Origin: Candidatus Zixiibacteriota bacterium
Lineage (GTDB): Bacteria > Zixibacteria > MSB-5A5 > GN15 > PGXB01
Assembly (NCBI GenBank): GCA_020345705.1
Contig: CP070766.1
Coordinates: 1,374,648-1,384,004, forward strand
DNA length: 9,357 nucleotides
Reading direction: 5' to 3'
Part shown: piece by piece, positions 1 through 6,554 of the stretch
Position numbering within the stretch: position 1 is the stretch's first letter
How the letters are laid out: each line of letters opens with the position of its first letter
The notes under the pieces: model-generated
What the model was told of the DNA's origin: nothing
Database searches by the model: none
The model's input: the letters and a program-made list of their open reading frames with translations, nothing else
Position numbers and translations under genes: made by a program

Positions 1-95
1 AGGCGGCGGCTTCTCCGGCCCGATTCCGCCAATTTTTAGTTGACAAAATACCCGGTGACGTTTTCTTAGGCCGTTATGAAAAGCTTGGGCGCTAG
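1..95 (+). other. Possible 3' end of an upstream gene
   Basis: Two frames stay open from the left edge. Frame 3 runs to TAG at 93-95 and reads ...VDKIPGDVFLGRYEKLGR; it would overlap the queT start by 20 bases. Frame 2 reads GGGFSGPIPPIFS and stops at TGA 41-43, leaving a 32-base gap to queT, much like the 31-base gap after queT. Neither fragment is long enough for a family to be recognised. It is likely, but not certain, that one of them is the tail of a gene in the same operon. Confidence 0.3.
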
Positions 96-573
96 AGACG
101 TCGCCTATGCCGGAATTATAGCTGCCCTTTATGCTGTGTTGACGATTGCGCTGGCTCCAATCAGCTACGGGGTGTATCAGGTCAGGGTAGCGGAAGCTCT
201 GGCGGTTCTGCCTTTTTTATATCCTCCTGCAATCGCAGCCCTGTTTATCGGTTGCCTGATCGCCAATATATTCGGTGGCAACGGCTTACACGATATAGTT
301 TTTGGCTCACTCCTGACCCTTCTGGCCGGATATCTGACCTATCTGACATCGAAGATAAAGGCTCGAGACGTTGCGGTCGCGATGGCCCCTTTGCCGCCGG
401 TTGTGATTAATGCGTTCGGAGTGGCGGTGTATCTTTCAGAAATATCGGGCATGTCGTATCTCTTTGTCGTTCAGATGATAGGAGTCGGCGAGATAGTCGC
501 CTGCTATGTCCTAGGGATACCGCTGTTGCTGTTTTTAAGATCGAAAAGGATATTCCCGGGTGAAGCTAAATAG
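76..573 (+). CDS. queT: QueT-family queuosine precursor transporter (ECF S-component)
   Basis: A 165-residue integral membrane protein of the QueT family, the substrate-binding S-component of an energy-coupling factor transporter thought to import queuosine precursors such as preQ0/preQ1. The sequence is hydrophobic almost throughout, with about five or six membrane segments. Family hallmarks seen are AALYAVLTIALAP (16-28), the polar QVRVAEAL stretch (35-42) followed by LPFLYP, the glycine-rich GCLIANIFGGNGLHD block (59-73) leading to FGSLLTLLAGYL, and GEIVACYVLGIPL (138-150) near the end. Length is usual for the family. The start fits because a short basic N-terminus leads straight into the first helix, though the ribosome site is weak (AGG at 68-70). 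No T-component or ATPase is present, so it probably uses a shared ECF module elsewhere. The next gene begins 31 bases downstream, suggesting co-transcription. No preQ1 riboswitch could be drawn upstream. The exact substrate is inferred from the family. Confidence 0.87.
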   Translation: MKSLGARDVAYAGIIAALYAVLTIALAPISYGVYQVRVAEALAVLPFLYPPAIAALFIGCLIANIFGGNGLHDIVFGSLLTLLAGYLTYLTSKIKARDVAVAMAPLPPVVINAFGVAVYLSEISGMSYLFVVQMIGVGEIVACYVLGIPLLLFLRSKRIFPGEAK

Positions 574-604
574 TATTTTCGCTGATATGGCGGAGTTGTG
601 ATAG

Positions 605-1888
605 ATGGCTAAATGTATTGTCATTTTCGAGGACGGCAGGTATCCGAATTTTCACCCGCTGACCCATCTGAGGCCGGTCTATTTTCTGCGCCCGGGAATA
701 CGGACGCTGTTTGAGAAAATAATTAACGCTTTCAAAGGGTACACGCCCCATCTTTTTTGCCGACCCGAAATCGCGGCAATAACTTCGGAAAAAACCAGAA
801 TCCCCGTGAACCGGTTCGAGGATATCGGCTTCGAGGAAGTTGTCTTTGTCAACGGGGGTATCAGATACAGCCGGGACTTTATGGACGCCCTGAAAGCCGC
901 CGGAAAGGACGCGGTGCTTACCTGCGGGGGGGATGTTGCAGCTTTCAAAAAGGTCGGGAAATTGTCGGATGAAGAATACCGGTCTCTCAAGGAGGGCGAT
1001 CTTGGGACTTTCCTTCAGTCTCTGAAAGCCGGGGCCGAATCACTGGATGTCGAAATGCCGAGTTATAGCTATCTGTGGGATATGGTACATGCGATTGCCG
1101 ATGAGATCGCCGACGATTTTGATTATTTCAGGAAGCAGTCGGACACCGACGGCTTTCTGGTAAGCAAAGAAGAAATGCAGAAGCGGGGGAGAGCCTATCC
1201 GGGTGTTGAATTCATCGGGCTTGAAAATATCTATATCGCCCCCGATGCACAGCTTCTTCCGGGGGTGGTCGTGGATGCCACAGCAGGCCCGGTTTTTGTC
1301 GGCAGTCAGGTCAAGGTTGAGCCGTACTCTTACCTGGTCGGGCCGCTCTACATCGGAAGAGAGACTCATGTGGTCGGAGGGAAGATAGCGTGCTGTTCAA
1401 TAGGGCCGAATTGCCGCGTCGGCGGTGAGCTTGAGGAAACCATCATCCAGGGCCACACGAATAAATACCATGCCGGTTTTATCGGACACAGCTACTTGGG
1501 AGAGTGGATAAACCTGGGAGCCATGACAACCAATTCCGATCTTAAGAATAATTATGCGGGCGTCAAAAGCTCCGTCAACGGTGAGCTGATTGACACCGGC
1601 CACCTGAAAGTCGGTTCGTTCATCGGTGACTTCACGCGGACGGCGATCGGGACGCTTCTCAACACCGGTATCAATATTGGCGTCTCGTGCAACATCATCT
1701 CCAACGTTCTTGTGACCGAAGCCGAAATTCCATCGTTCACCTGGTATTCACCAAAGCATAAGATGGCGTATAACCTCACCAAAGCAGTTGCCACCATTGA
1801 AAGATCGATGTCGCGAAGGAAAGTCGAGCTTTCCGATGCGCTTAAAAAGAGGCTAGGGGAGATTTTTAAAGACAGGGCTGAACATTAG
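605..1888 (+). CDS. GlmU-like sugar nucleotidyltransferase with left-handed beta-helix
   Basis: A 427-residue cytoplasmic protein of the family often annotated 'GlmU family' or 'putative sugar nucleotidyltransferase' (NTP_transf_4 type). Residues 1 to about 190 form the nucleotidyltransferase-like domain, opening IVIFEDGRYPNFHPLTHLRPV (5-25) with further landmarks at FVNGGIRYS (81-89) and YLWDMV (156-161). Residues from about 205 to 380 show the hexapeptide periodicity of a left-handed beta-helix (APDAQLLPGVVVD, VKVEPYSYLVGPLYIG, GEWINLGAMTTNSDLKNNYA at 299-318, IGTLLNTGINIGVSCNI at 348-364), as in acyl/acetyltransferases and in GlmU and GlgC tails. The C-terminus is a short basic helix. The classical GxGTRM loop and following lysine of GlmU are not seen, so the substrate cannot be read from the sequence. 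GGAG at 592-595, nine bases before the ATG, supports the start. It sits between queT and galT/glgA; a role in making an activated sugar is inference. Confidence 0.8.
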   Translation: MAKCIVIFEDGRYPNFHPLTHLRPVYFLRPGIRTLFEKIINAFKGYTPHLFCRPEIAAITSEKTRIPVNRFEDIGFEEVVFVNGGIRYSRDFMDALKAAGKDAVLTCGGDVAAFKKVGKLSDEEYRSLKEGDLGTFLQSLKAGAESLDVEMPSYSYLWDMVHAIADEIADDFDYFRKQSDTDGFLVSKEEMQKRGRAYPGVEFIGLENIYIAPDAQLLPGVVVDATAGPVFVGSQVKVEPYSYLVGPLYIGRETHVVGGKIACCSIGPNCRVGGELEETIIQGHTNKYHAGFIGHSYLGEWINLGAMTTNSDLKNNYAGVKSSVNGELIDTGHLKVGSFIGDFTRTAIGTLLNTGINIGVSCNIISNVLVTEAEIPSFTWYSPKHKMAYNLTKAVATIERSMSRRKVELSDALKKRLGEIFKDRAEH

Positions 1889-1902
1889 CCGGAATCTGCG
1901 GT

Positions 1903-1932
1903 TGTACAGCTTGAAGGTAACATGCCGATAAT
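1903..1932 (+). promoter_or_regulatory. Weak promoter-like pair before the GalT-like gene
   Basis: In the 120-base gap between two genes lie TGTACA (1903-1908, four of six to the -35 consensus) and GATAAT (1927-1932, five of six to the -10 consensus), 18 bases apart. This could drive the GalT-like gene and glgA separately from queT, with a leader of about 70 bases that includes the small reading frame at 1949-2005. Such pairs arise often by chance, hence the low score. Confidence 0.25.
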
Positions 1933-1948
1933 AAAGGGGGTAAGGTAA

Positions 1949-2005
1949 GTGAAACTTGCAGAATTGCATATTAGCCGATTAATTTGTCGTGAGTTGGGGA
2001 GATAA
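1949..2005 (+). CDS. Possible 18-codon leader ORF in frame with the GalT-like gene
   Basis: A GTG at 1949 opens a frame reading MKLAELHISRLICRELGR and stopping at TAA 2003-2005. AGGGGG (1935-1940) sits eight bases before the GTG, a reasonable ribosome site. The frame is the same as that of the GalT-like gene: only a CTG codon separates the TAA from the ATG at 2009. The downstream ribosome site GGGGAG (1996-2001) lies inside the last codons of the small frame, so translation of the two could be coupled. No family is recognised. It may be a leader peptide, a remnant of a longer gene, or chance; no conservation can be judged from one sequence. Confidence 0.28.
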   Translation: MKLAELHISRLICRELGR

Positions 2006-2008
2006 CTG

Positions 2009-3046
2009 ATGCCGGAATTCAGAAAAGACCCGATACTCGGCCGCTGGGTCATTATTTCCACCGATCGGGGAAAAAGGCCGTCCAGTTTCGGCAATCTACC
2101 GAAGCAGGAGGATCCGAAAATGTGTCCCTTCTGCTCCGGTAACGAAGCCAGCACTCCTCCCGAAGTCCTGGCCTACAGAAAGAGCGGATCCGAGCAAAAC
2201 AAGCCGGGCTGGTTTCTGAGAGTAATATCCAACAAATACCCGGCGCTCAGAATCGAGGGCAGTCTTGACCGGGAGCCGAAGGGTATCTACGACAAGATGA
2301 ACGGTATCGGCGCTCATGAGGTCATTATTGAAAATCCGGATCACAGCAAGGACCTAGCAGACCTGTCTTTGGAGGAGATCAAGCGCGTCCTTTGGGCTTA
2401 TCGTGAAAGAGCCCTTGACCTTCAAAGGGATCGTCGATTCAAGTACATACTGATTTTCAAAAACCATGGGGATGCCGCGGGGGCATCGCTGGAGCATACT
2501 CACAGTCAATTAATTGCAACGCCGATCATTCCGATGAAGGTGGCCGATGAAATCGCCGGCGCCAAGAGATATTATGATTTCAAGGAACGATGCATCTTCT
2601 GCGATATAATCAGACAGGAAATCTCCGACAAGGAAAGGATTGTCAGCGACTATGGTGACTTCATCTCTTTTGAACCGTACGCCTCAAGATTTCCGTTTGA
2701 AACATGGCTGATGCCGAAACAGCATATATCTCATCTTGTCGATTTCTCGGACGACATCTTTATCTATCTGGCCGAGGCGCTGAAAGACACGTTGAACCGA
2801 ATCAGGGTGGCCCTGAACAATCCGCCCTTTAATTATATTCTCCACACCGCTCCGACCGGTAACGAGTACAACAACCTGTATCACTGGCACATCGAGATTA
2901 TCCCGAAACTCACCAAAATCGCCGGTTTCGAATGGGGCTCGGGATTCTATATTAATCCGACCCTGCCCGAGGACGCCGCCGCTTTCATGAGGGAGGTTGA
3001 CGCGACGCACGCTGAAAAGCTTTTTAACGCGCATGTTTCAGTCTGA
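2009..3046 (+). CDS. galT: GalT-like nucleotidylyltransferase (galactose-1-P uridylyltransferase or ADP-glucose phosphorylase)
   Basis: A 345-residue cytoplasmic enzyme of the GalT branch of the HIT superfamily, which moves a nucleotide onto a sugar 1-phosphate through a nucleotidyl-histidine. The N-terminal half carries CPFCSG (39-44), the usual zinc cysteines, then the conserved GAHEV (101-105), NHGDAAGASLEHTHSQ (152-167) with the active-site HxHxQ, H165 being the expected nucleophile. The C-terminal half has a second CIFC pair (195-198), PFETWLMPKQH (229-239) and YHWHIEIIPK (291-300). Length matches the family. The active-site motif reads HTHSQ rather than the HPHxQ of Leloir GalT enzymes such as that of E. 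coli, and no galK or galE is in the window. With glgA five bases downstream, an ADP-glucose phosphorylase activity like that of the Arabidopsis GalT-like protein is a serious alternative. GGGGAG at 1996-2001, seven bases before the ATG, supports the start. Family certain, substrate not; the symbol is provisional. Confidence 0.85.
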   Translation: MPEFRKDPILGRWVIISTDRGKRPSSFGNLPKQEDPKMCPFCSGNEASTPPEVLAYRKSGSEQNKPGWFLRVISNKYPALRIEGSLDREPKGIYDKMNGIGAHEVIIENPDHSKDLADLSLEEIKRVLWAYRERALDLQRDRRFKYILIFKNHGDAAGASLEHTHSQLIATPIIPMKVADEIAGAKRYYDFKERCIFCDIIRQEISDKERIVSDYGDFISFEPYASRFPFETWLMPKQHISHLVDFSDDIFIYLAEALKDTLNRIRVALNNPPFNYILHTAPTGNEYNNLYHWHIEIIPKLTKIAGFEWGSGFYINPTLPEDAAAFMREVDATHAEKLFNAHVSV

Positions 3047-3051
3047 ATATC

Positions 3052-4527
3052 ATGGATGGTCTTAAAATCGCTTTTGTCACGCCGGAATCGGTTCCCTTTG
3101 CCAAAACGGGCGGGCTGGCTGACGTCTCGGGAGCGCTGCCGAAATCTCTAATAGGGCTGGGGCATACGGTCTGGCTTTTCATGCCGAAGTACAAGCTGGT
3201 CAGTGAGACCCTCATCAACCTGAGACCGGTAGATATCGGATTTGCCGTCGGCATCGGAGACAAATCGTTCGATGGGGAGCTTTATCAGTGGTCAGACCCC
3301 GAGAGCGGGCTCGAAGTCTGTTTCATCGGCAATGATTATTTTTTTGACCGCGGTGAGTTGTACCGCAATCCTAAGACGGGCAAGGACTATAAAGATAACG
3401 ACAAGCGATTCATATTCTTCTGCAGAGCGGTTATAAAGGCCTGCCGGGAACTGGGCTGGAAACCGGACGTTATTCACGCCAATGACTGGCAGAGCGCCCT
3501 GGTGCCGACCTATCTGAAAATCCTGCCTGAGGATGGGCTGCACTTCAATAAGACACATACTGTTTTCACGATTCACAACATGGGGTACCAGGGGCTGTTT
3601 CCGGCCGAGGAATTCCCCGGATTGGGAGTCGATGAGGCGCACTTCTATCCGGAAGGGCCGTTCGAATTCTGGGGTGACGTCAATTTCATGAAGTCAGGCG
3701 TCTTTTTCGCCGACAGGATTACAACGGTCTCGCCTACATATGCCAAAGAAATCCAGCAGTCGGACGAATTCGGCAAAGGTCTTCAGGGGGTCCTGAAACA
3801 GCGCTCGGAAAATCTTTCAGGCATCCTCAATGGCGTTGACTATGACCAGTGGTCGCCGGAACATGACAATCTGATTCCCAGTCGGTACAATATCAATAAC
3901 CTCTCCGGAAAGAAAAAAAATAAGCTCGAGCTCTTGCACAAGTGCGGCCTGCCGATTCGAATGGAGCATCCGCTGATCGGGATGATATCCCGCCTTGATA
4001 TTCAAAAGGGTTTTGACCTGCTTGAGGAAATCATGGATGAGATTATGAGCCTGAATGTTCAGTTTGTCCTGCTGGGAACGGGCGATGAAAAATATCATGA
4101 CTTCTTCGCGCTCGTGGAAAAAAAATATCCTGACAGGTTCAAGGCCTTTCTGATGTTTGACAACAAGCTGGCACACTTGATAGAAGCCGGGTGCGATATG
4201 TTTCTTATGCCGTCTCATTATGAGCCGTGCGGTTTGAATCAGATGTACAGCCTGAAATACGGAACGGTACCGATTGTTCGAAAGACCGGCGGCTTGGCCG
4301 ATTCGGTAATTGATTTCGACGAAGACAATCGTAAGGGAACCGGCTTTGTTTTCGAGAAATACCACGCATCGGAACTGCTTGCGGCTATCAAACGAGCCGT
4401 CGACCTGTTTCCTCGCAAGAGGATTTGGTACAGGATTATCAAGCAGGGTATGCGCCAGGATTTCTCGTGGGACAAATCGGCGCAGAAATATTCTGATTTG
4501 TATTATCGTCTAACCGACGAAAGATGA
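3052..4527 (+). CDS. glgA: Glycogen (starch) synthase, GT5
   Basis: A 491-residue cytoplasmic glycosyltransferase that adds glucose from a nucleotide-glucose, normally ADP-glucose in bacteria, to the non-reducing ends of an alpha-1,4-glucan. The two-domain GT-B layout is complete. The N-terminal domain has PFAKTGGLADVSGALP (15-30), with the donor-binding lysine K18, then DVIHANDWQ (139-147), TIHNMGYQGLFP (173-184) and ITTVSPTYA (223-231). GILNGVDYDQWSP (257-269) leads into the second domain, which has ISRLDIQKGFD (312-322) with R314 and K319, LGTGD (341-345), and HYEPCGLNQMYSLKYG (389-404) with the catalytic glutamate E391, closing with KTGGLADSV (411-419). Length is typical and all key residues are present. 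It starts five bases after the GalT-like stop with no clear ribosome site, which suggests translational coupling. No branching enzyme or ADP-glucose pyrophosphorylase is in the window. Confidence 0.96.
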   Translation: MDGLKIAFVTPESVPFAKTGGLADVSGALPKSLIGLGHTVWLFMPKYKLVSETLINLRPVDIGFAVGIGDKSFDGELYQWSDPESGLEVCFIGNDYFFDRGELYRNPKTGKDYKDNDKRFIFFCRAVIKACRELGWKPDVIHANDWQSALVPTYLKILPEDGLHFNKTHTVFTIHNMGYQGLFPAEEFPGLGVDEAHFYPEGPFEFWGDVNFMKSGVFFADRITTVSPTYAKEIQQSDEFGKGLQGVLKQRSENLSGILNGVDYDQWSPEHDNLIPSRYNINNLSGKKKNKLELLHKCGLPIRMEHPLIGMISRLDIQKGFDLLEEIMDEIMSLNVQFVLLGTGDEKYHDFFALVEKKYPDRFKAFLMFDNKLAHLIEAGCDMFLMPSHYEPCGLNQMYSLKYGTVPIVRKTGGLADSVIDFDEDNRKGTGFVFEKYHASELLAAIKRAVDLFPRKRIWYRIIKQGMRQDFSWDKSAQKYSDLYYRLTDER

Positions 4528-4535
4528 CTCACCGG

Positions 4536-4565
4536 CAATATGTGATTTCGCTTCTCACATTATTG
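4536..4565 (+). repeat. Imperfect hairpin after glgA
   Basis: CAATATGTGA (4536-4545) and TCACATTATTG (4555-4565) can pair over ten base pairs with one bulged T (4560) and a nine-base loop. It starts nine bases after the glgA stop. The stem is A/T-rich and no T-run follows, so it is not a classical intrinsic terminator. It could protect the glgA mRNA end, serve as a protein-binding palindrome overlapping the possible promoter to its right, or be chance. Confidence 0.4.
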
Positions 4566-4581
4566 AGAAATTCCTTATATT
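4552..4581 (+). promoter_or_regulatory. Possible promoter for the tandem GT-C genes
   Basis: TTCTCA (4552-4557) and TATATT (4576-4581, five of six to the -10 consensus) lie 18 bases apart in the only real gap before the two membrane glycosyltransferase genes. The -35 part overlaps the right arm of the hairpin at 4536-4565. It would give a leader of about 75-80 bases. The match is moderate and untested. Confidence 0.25.
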
Positions 4582-4665
4582 GCGGCATCTTGTGAATGCC
4601 TTCACGGGCGGGCATTGAGCGACGGAGGCGAAAACCGAATACAGCCATTCAAAATTATAGAAGCC

Positions 4666-6549
4666 ATGTCTGACTCAGAAACAATTGATGCCCCAAGGGA
4701 CACGAAGAAGCACTGCCGAATCGGCGTGGTCGTGCTTTTTCTGGCCATAGCCATCCATTTGGCGATGGCGGTCTGGTTCAATTTCACGCAGGACGATGCC
4801 TTTATCACCTTTCGTTATGCGGCCAATTTCGCCAACGGTCACGGTCTTGTGTTCAACATCGGTGAACGGATTGAGGGCTACACTAATTTTCTCTGGGCAA
4901 TTCTTATGATTCTGGGGCGCCTGGCCGGAATCGACACCATTCTTTTTTCAAAGCTCATCGGCGTTGCCTGCGGTATCGGGACAATAATATTTCTGTACTT
5001 CATGACCGGCGAGATTCCCGGTTTTAAACCTCTCTGGCGCGGATTCACCTGTCTGCTTCTGGCGGCGGCTTATTCGTTTGCCTACTGGTCGGTGGCGGGA
5101 TTGGAAACGGCGGCGTTTTCCATGATGGTGACCGCTTCGATATATTTTTATATCAGAAGATCGTGTATGGCGGCGCCCTTATTGGCGCTGGCCACTCTTT
5201 TGCGGCCCGAAGGGGCCCTGATCTGTGCAATACTTCTTGTCTATGAGTTACTGTCATCGCGAGCACTGACGTCTTACTTGCTTGCAGTCGGTGTTACCTA
5301 CATAATCCTGCTGGTTCCGTTTCTGGCATTCAAGTTGAGCTATTTCGGAAACCTTTTGCCCAATCCGTTTTATGCCAAGACCGGATTGAACATGGCGAAA
5401 CTGAAAGACGGTCTTGAGTATGTATGGTTGTATCTCTGGCACTATTGCGGGGCCGGTTTATTTCTGGTCCCGGCTCTTGTTTTTTTCAAAAAGGCCCCGA
5501 AGACAATCAAACTTGGGCTGGTTACAATGCTCGTATACACCGGCTATATCATTCTGGTCGGCGGCGATGTACTTAAGGTCCATCGTTTCTTCATCCCGGT
5601 ACTTCCGCTGTATGTGATGCTGATCGTGTTCGGGACGGACCGGCTTTTTCGAAACAAGATCATACCGGGAATAATTCTCGTCGGGATTCTTGGCTGGCAA
5701 CTATTCATGCCGTTCAAACATGTGAAAATATATCATATCGCCGAAAGAGCACTGGTCTGGAAGATGGAACAGGCCGCCAAAAGACTGCTCGATGCCGATC
5801 ATTCCGATTTCAGTTTAGCCACATCGACAATCGGGATGATCAGTTACTCGTTAACGGGACATACCATTATTGATCTGCTCGGTCTGACTGACACGACGGT
5901 GGCACGTCACCCGGAACCTGCGGTGCCGGGTCTGCAGACGACATGGAAAGAGCGCAAATTCAACAGCGCGTACATTCTCTCAAGGCAACCTGACTATATT
6001 CTGTTTTCGACCGGTCGAAAGCCATCAGCACCGGCCGAAAGGAGCCTTCTTTTATACAGTTCATTCCTACGCAGTTACCGGACGATCGGTTTTTCCTTCG
6101 GCGGTACGATGTTTGACATATTTAAAAGGTACCGTTCGATCGAGGGGAACGTCATAAGAGATATTGATATCAGGTTTCTGGACCTTTATTATCAGGGGCT
6201 TGATCTTGCCGCCCGCTTCAAATTCCAAGATGCCGTCAATGCCTTTGTCAATTCGTCGGCATACGTGCCGGATTCGATATTCCCATACCCCAAGTATTAT
6301 GTCGCCGATCTACTGCAACGCGCCGGACATCACGAGGAGGCATACAGGATGTTCCGGGAGATAGTGGAAAAGGACACTCTTGTATATGAGGTCTATCAGT
6401 CTTTGTGCTTTTACGAAACAGGTTTTTTGAAAGACTACGATAAGGCGATAAGCCGCCGAAACAGTTTGAAATCAATCATGCCGTGGTATATTCCAGAACT
6501 GGATTCTATTCTATTCAGAAGTGTAATACTGGATTCCGATAAACGGTAA
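4666..6549 (+). CDS. GT-C membrane glycosyltransferase with TPR-like tail, copy 1
   Basis: A 627-residue polytopic membrane protein, probably a lipid-linked-sugar-dependent glycosyltransferase acting on the outer face of the cytoplasmic membrane. After a first membrane helix (about 19-37) comes FNFTQDDAFITFRYAANF (39-56), whose Asp-Asp (43-44) matches the catalytic acid position of GT-C enzymes, then NIGERIEGYTNFLW (64-77). Further marks are SVAGLETAAF (142-151), LLRPEGALI (178-186), LLPNPFYAKTG (230-240) and LVGGDVLKVHRFF (297-309), with about ten membrane segments up to residue 350. The soluble part includes IIDLLGLTDTTVARHPEP (401-418), resembling a motif remembered from mycobacterial AftB-type arabinosyltransferases. 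Residues from about 503 to the end form two or three TPR-like helix pairs. A TTG 51 bases upstream would add 17 residues; the ATG at 4666 is preferred because it gives an N-terminus matching the neighbouring paralogue, though its ribosome site is weak. Donor and acceptor are unknown. Confidence 0.8.
   Translation: MSDSETIDAPRDTKKHCRIGVVVLFLAIAIHLAMAVWFNFTQDDAFITFRYAANFANGHGLVFNIGERIEGYTNFLWAILMILGRLAGIDTILFSKLIGVACGIGTIIFLYFMTGEIPGFKPLWRGFTCLLLAAAYSFAYWSVAGLETAAFSMMVTASIYFYIRRSCMAAPLLALATLLRPEGALICAILLVYELLSSRALTSYLLAVGVTYIILLVPFLAFKLSYFGNLLPNPFYAKTGLNMAKLKDGLEYVWLYLWHYCGAGLFLVPALVFFKKAPKTIKLGLVTMLVYTGYIILVGGDVLKVHRFFIPVLPLYVMLIVFGTDRLFRNKIIPGIILVGILGWQLFMPFKHVKIYHIAERALVWKMEQAAKRLLDADHSDFSLATSTIGMISYSLTGHTIIDLLGLTDTTVARHPEPAVPGLQTTWKERKFNSAYILSRQPDYILFSTGRKPSAPAERSLLLYSSFLRSYRTIGFSFGGTMFDIFKRYRSIEGNVIRDIDIRFLDLYYQGLDLAARFKFQDAVNAFVNSSAYVPDSIFPYPKYYVADLLQRAGHHEEAYRMFREIVEKDTLVYEVYQSLCFYETGFLKDYDKAISRRNSLKSIMPWYIPELDSILFRSVILDSDKR
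4871..4896 (+). repeat. 26-base exact direct repeat shared by the paralogues (first copy)
   Basis: The segment encoding the end of the GER.EGYTNFLW motif is identical over 26 bases to 6763-6788 in the second paralogue, wobble positions included. The copies are 1892 bases apart. It reflects recent duplication, gene conversion or strong constraint, and could support recombination that fuses the two genes. Confidence 0.85.
5357..5383 (+). repeat. 27-base exact direct repeat shared by the paralogues (first copy)
   Basis: The segment encoding the PNPFYAKT motif is identical over 27 bases to 7249-7275. The spacing is again 1892 bases, so no net insertion or deletion separates this repeat from the one at 4871 in the two genes. 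Confidence 0.85.
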
Positions 6550-6554
6550 TAAGC

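Noticed and set aside
40..68. Promoter for queT from the TTGACA at 40-45
   Set aside because: The -35 is perfect, but TTCTTA at 63-68 is a poor -10 and would leave a leader of almost no length; the site may lie inside the end of an upstream gene.
1..75. preQ1 riboswitch before queT
   Set aside because: GGCGG and CCGCC near the left edge can pair, but the following tail is T-rich, lacks the A-rich stretch of preQ1-I, and no pseudoknot partner is evident.
566..4475. Minus-strand open frames across the left genes (for example 3817-4365, 182 codons)
   Set aside because: All lie opposite well-supported coding genes, have no family resemblance and no ribosome sites; they are antisense shadows.
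4615..4665. TTG start adding 17 residues to the first GT-C protein
   Set aside because: No ribosome site precedes it, and the longer N-terminus has no counterpart in the paralogue.
4596..4673. 25-codon frame from ATG 4596 overlapping the GT-C start
   Set aside because: It has arginine-rich, untypical composition, no ribosome site and no recognisable product.
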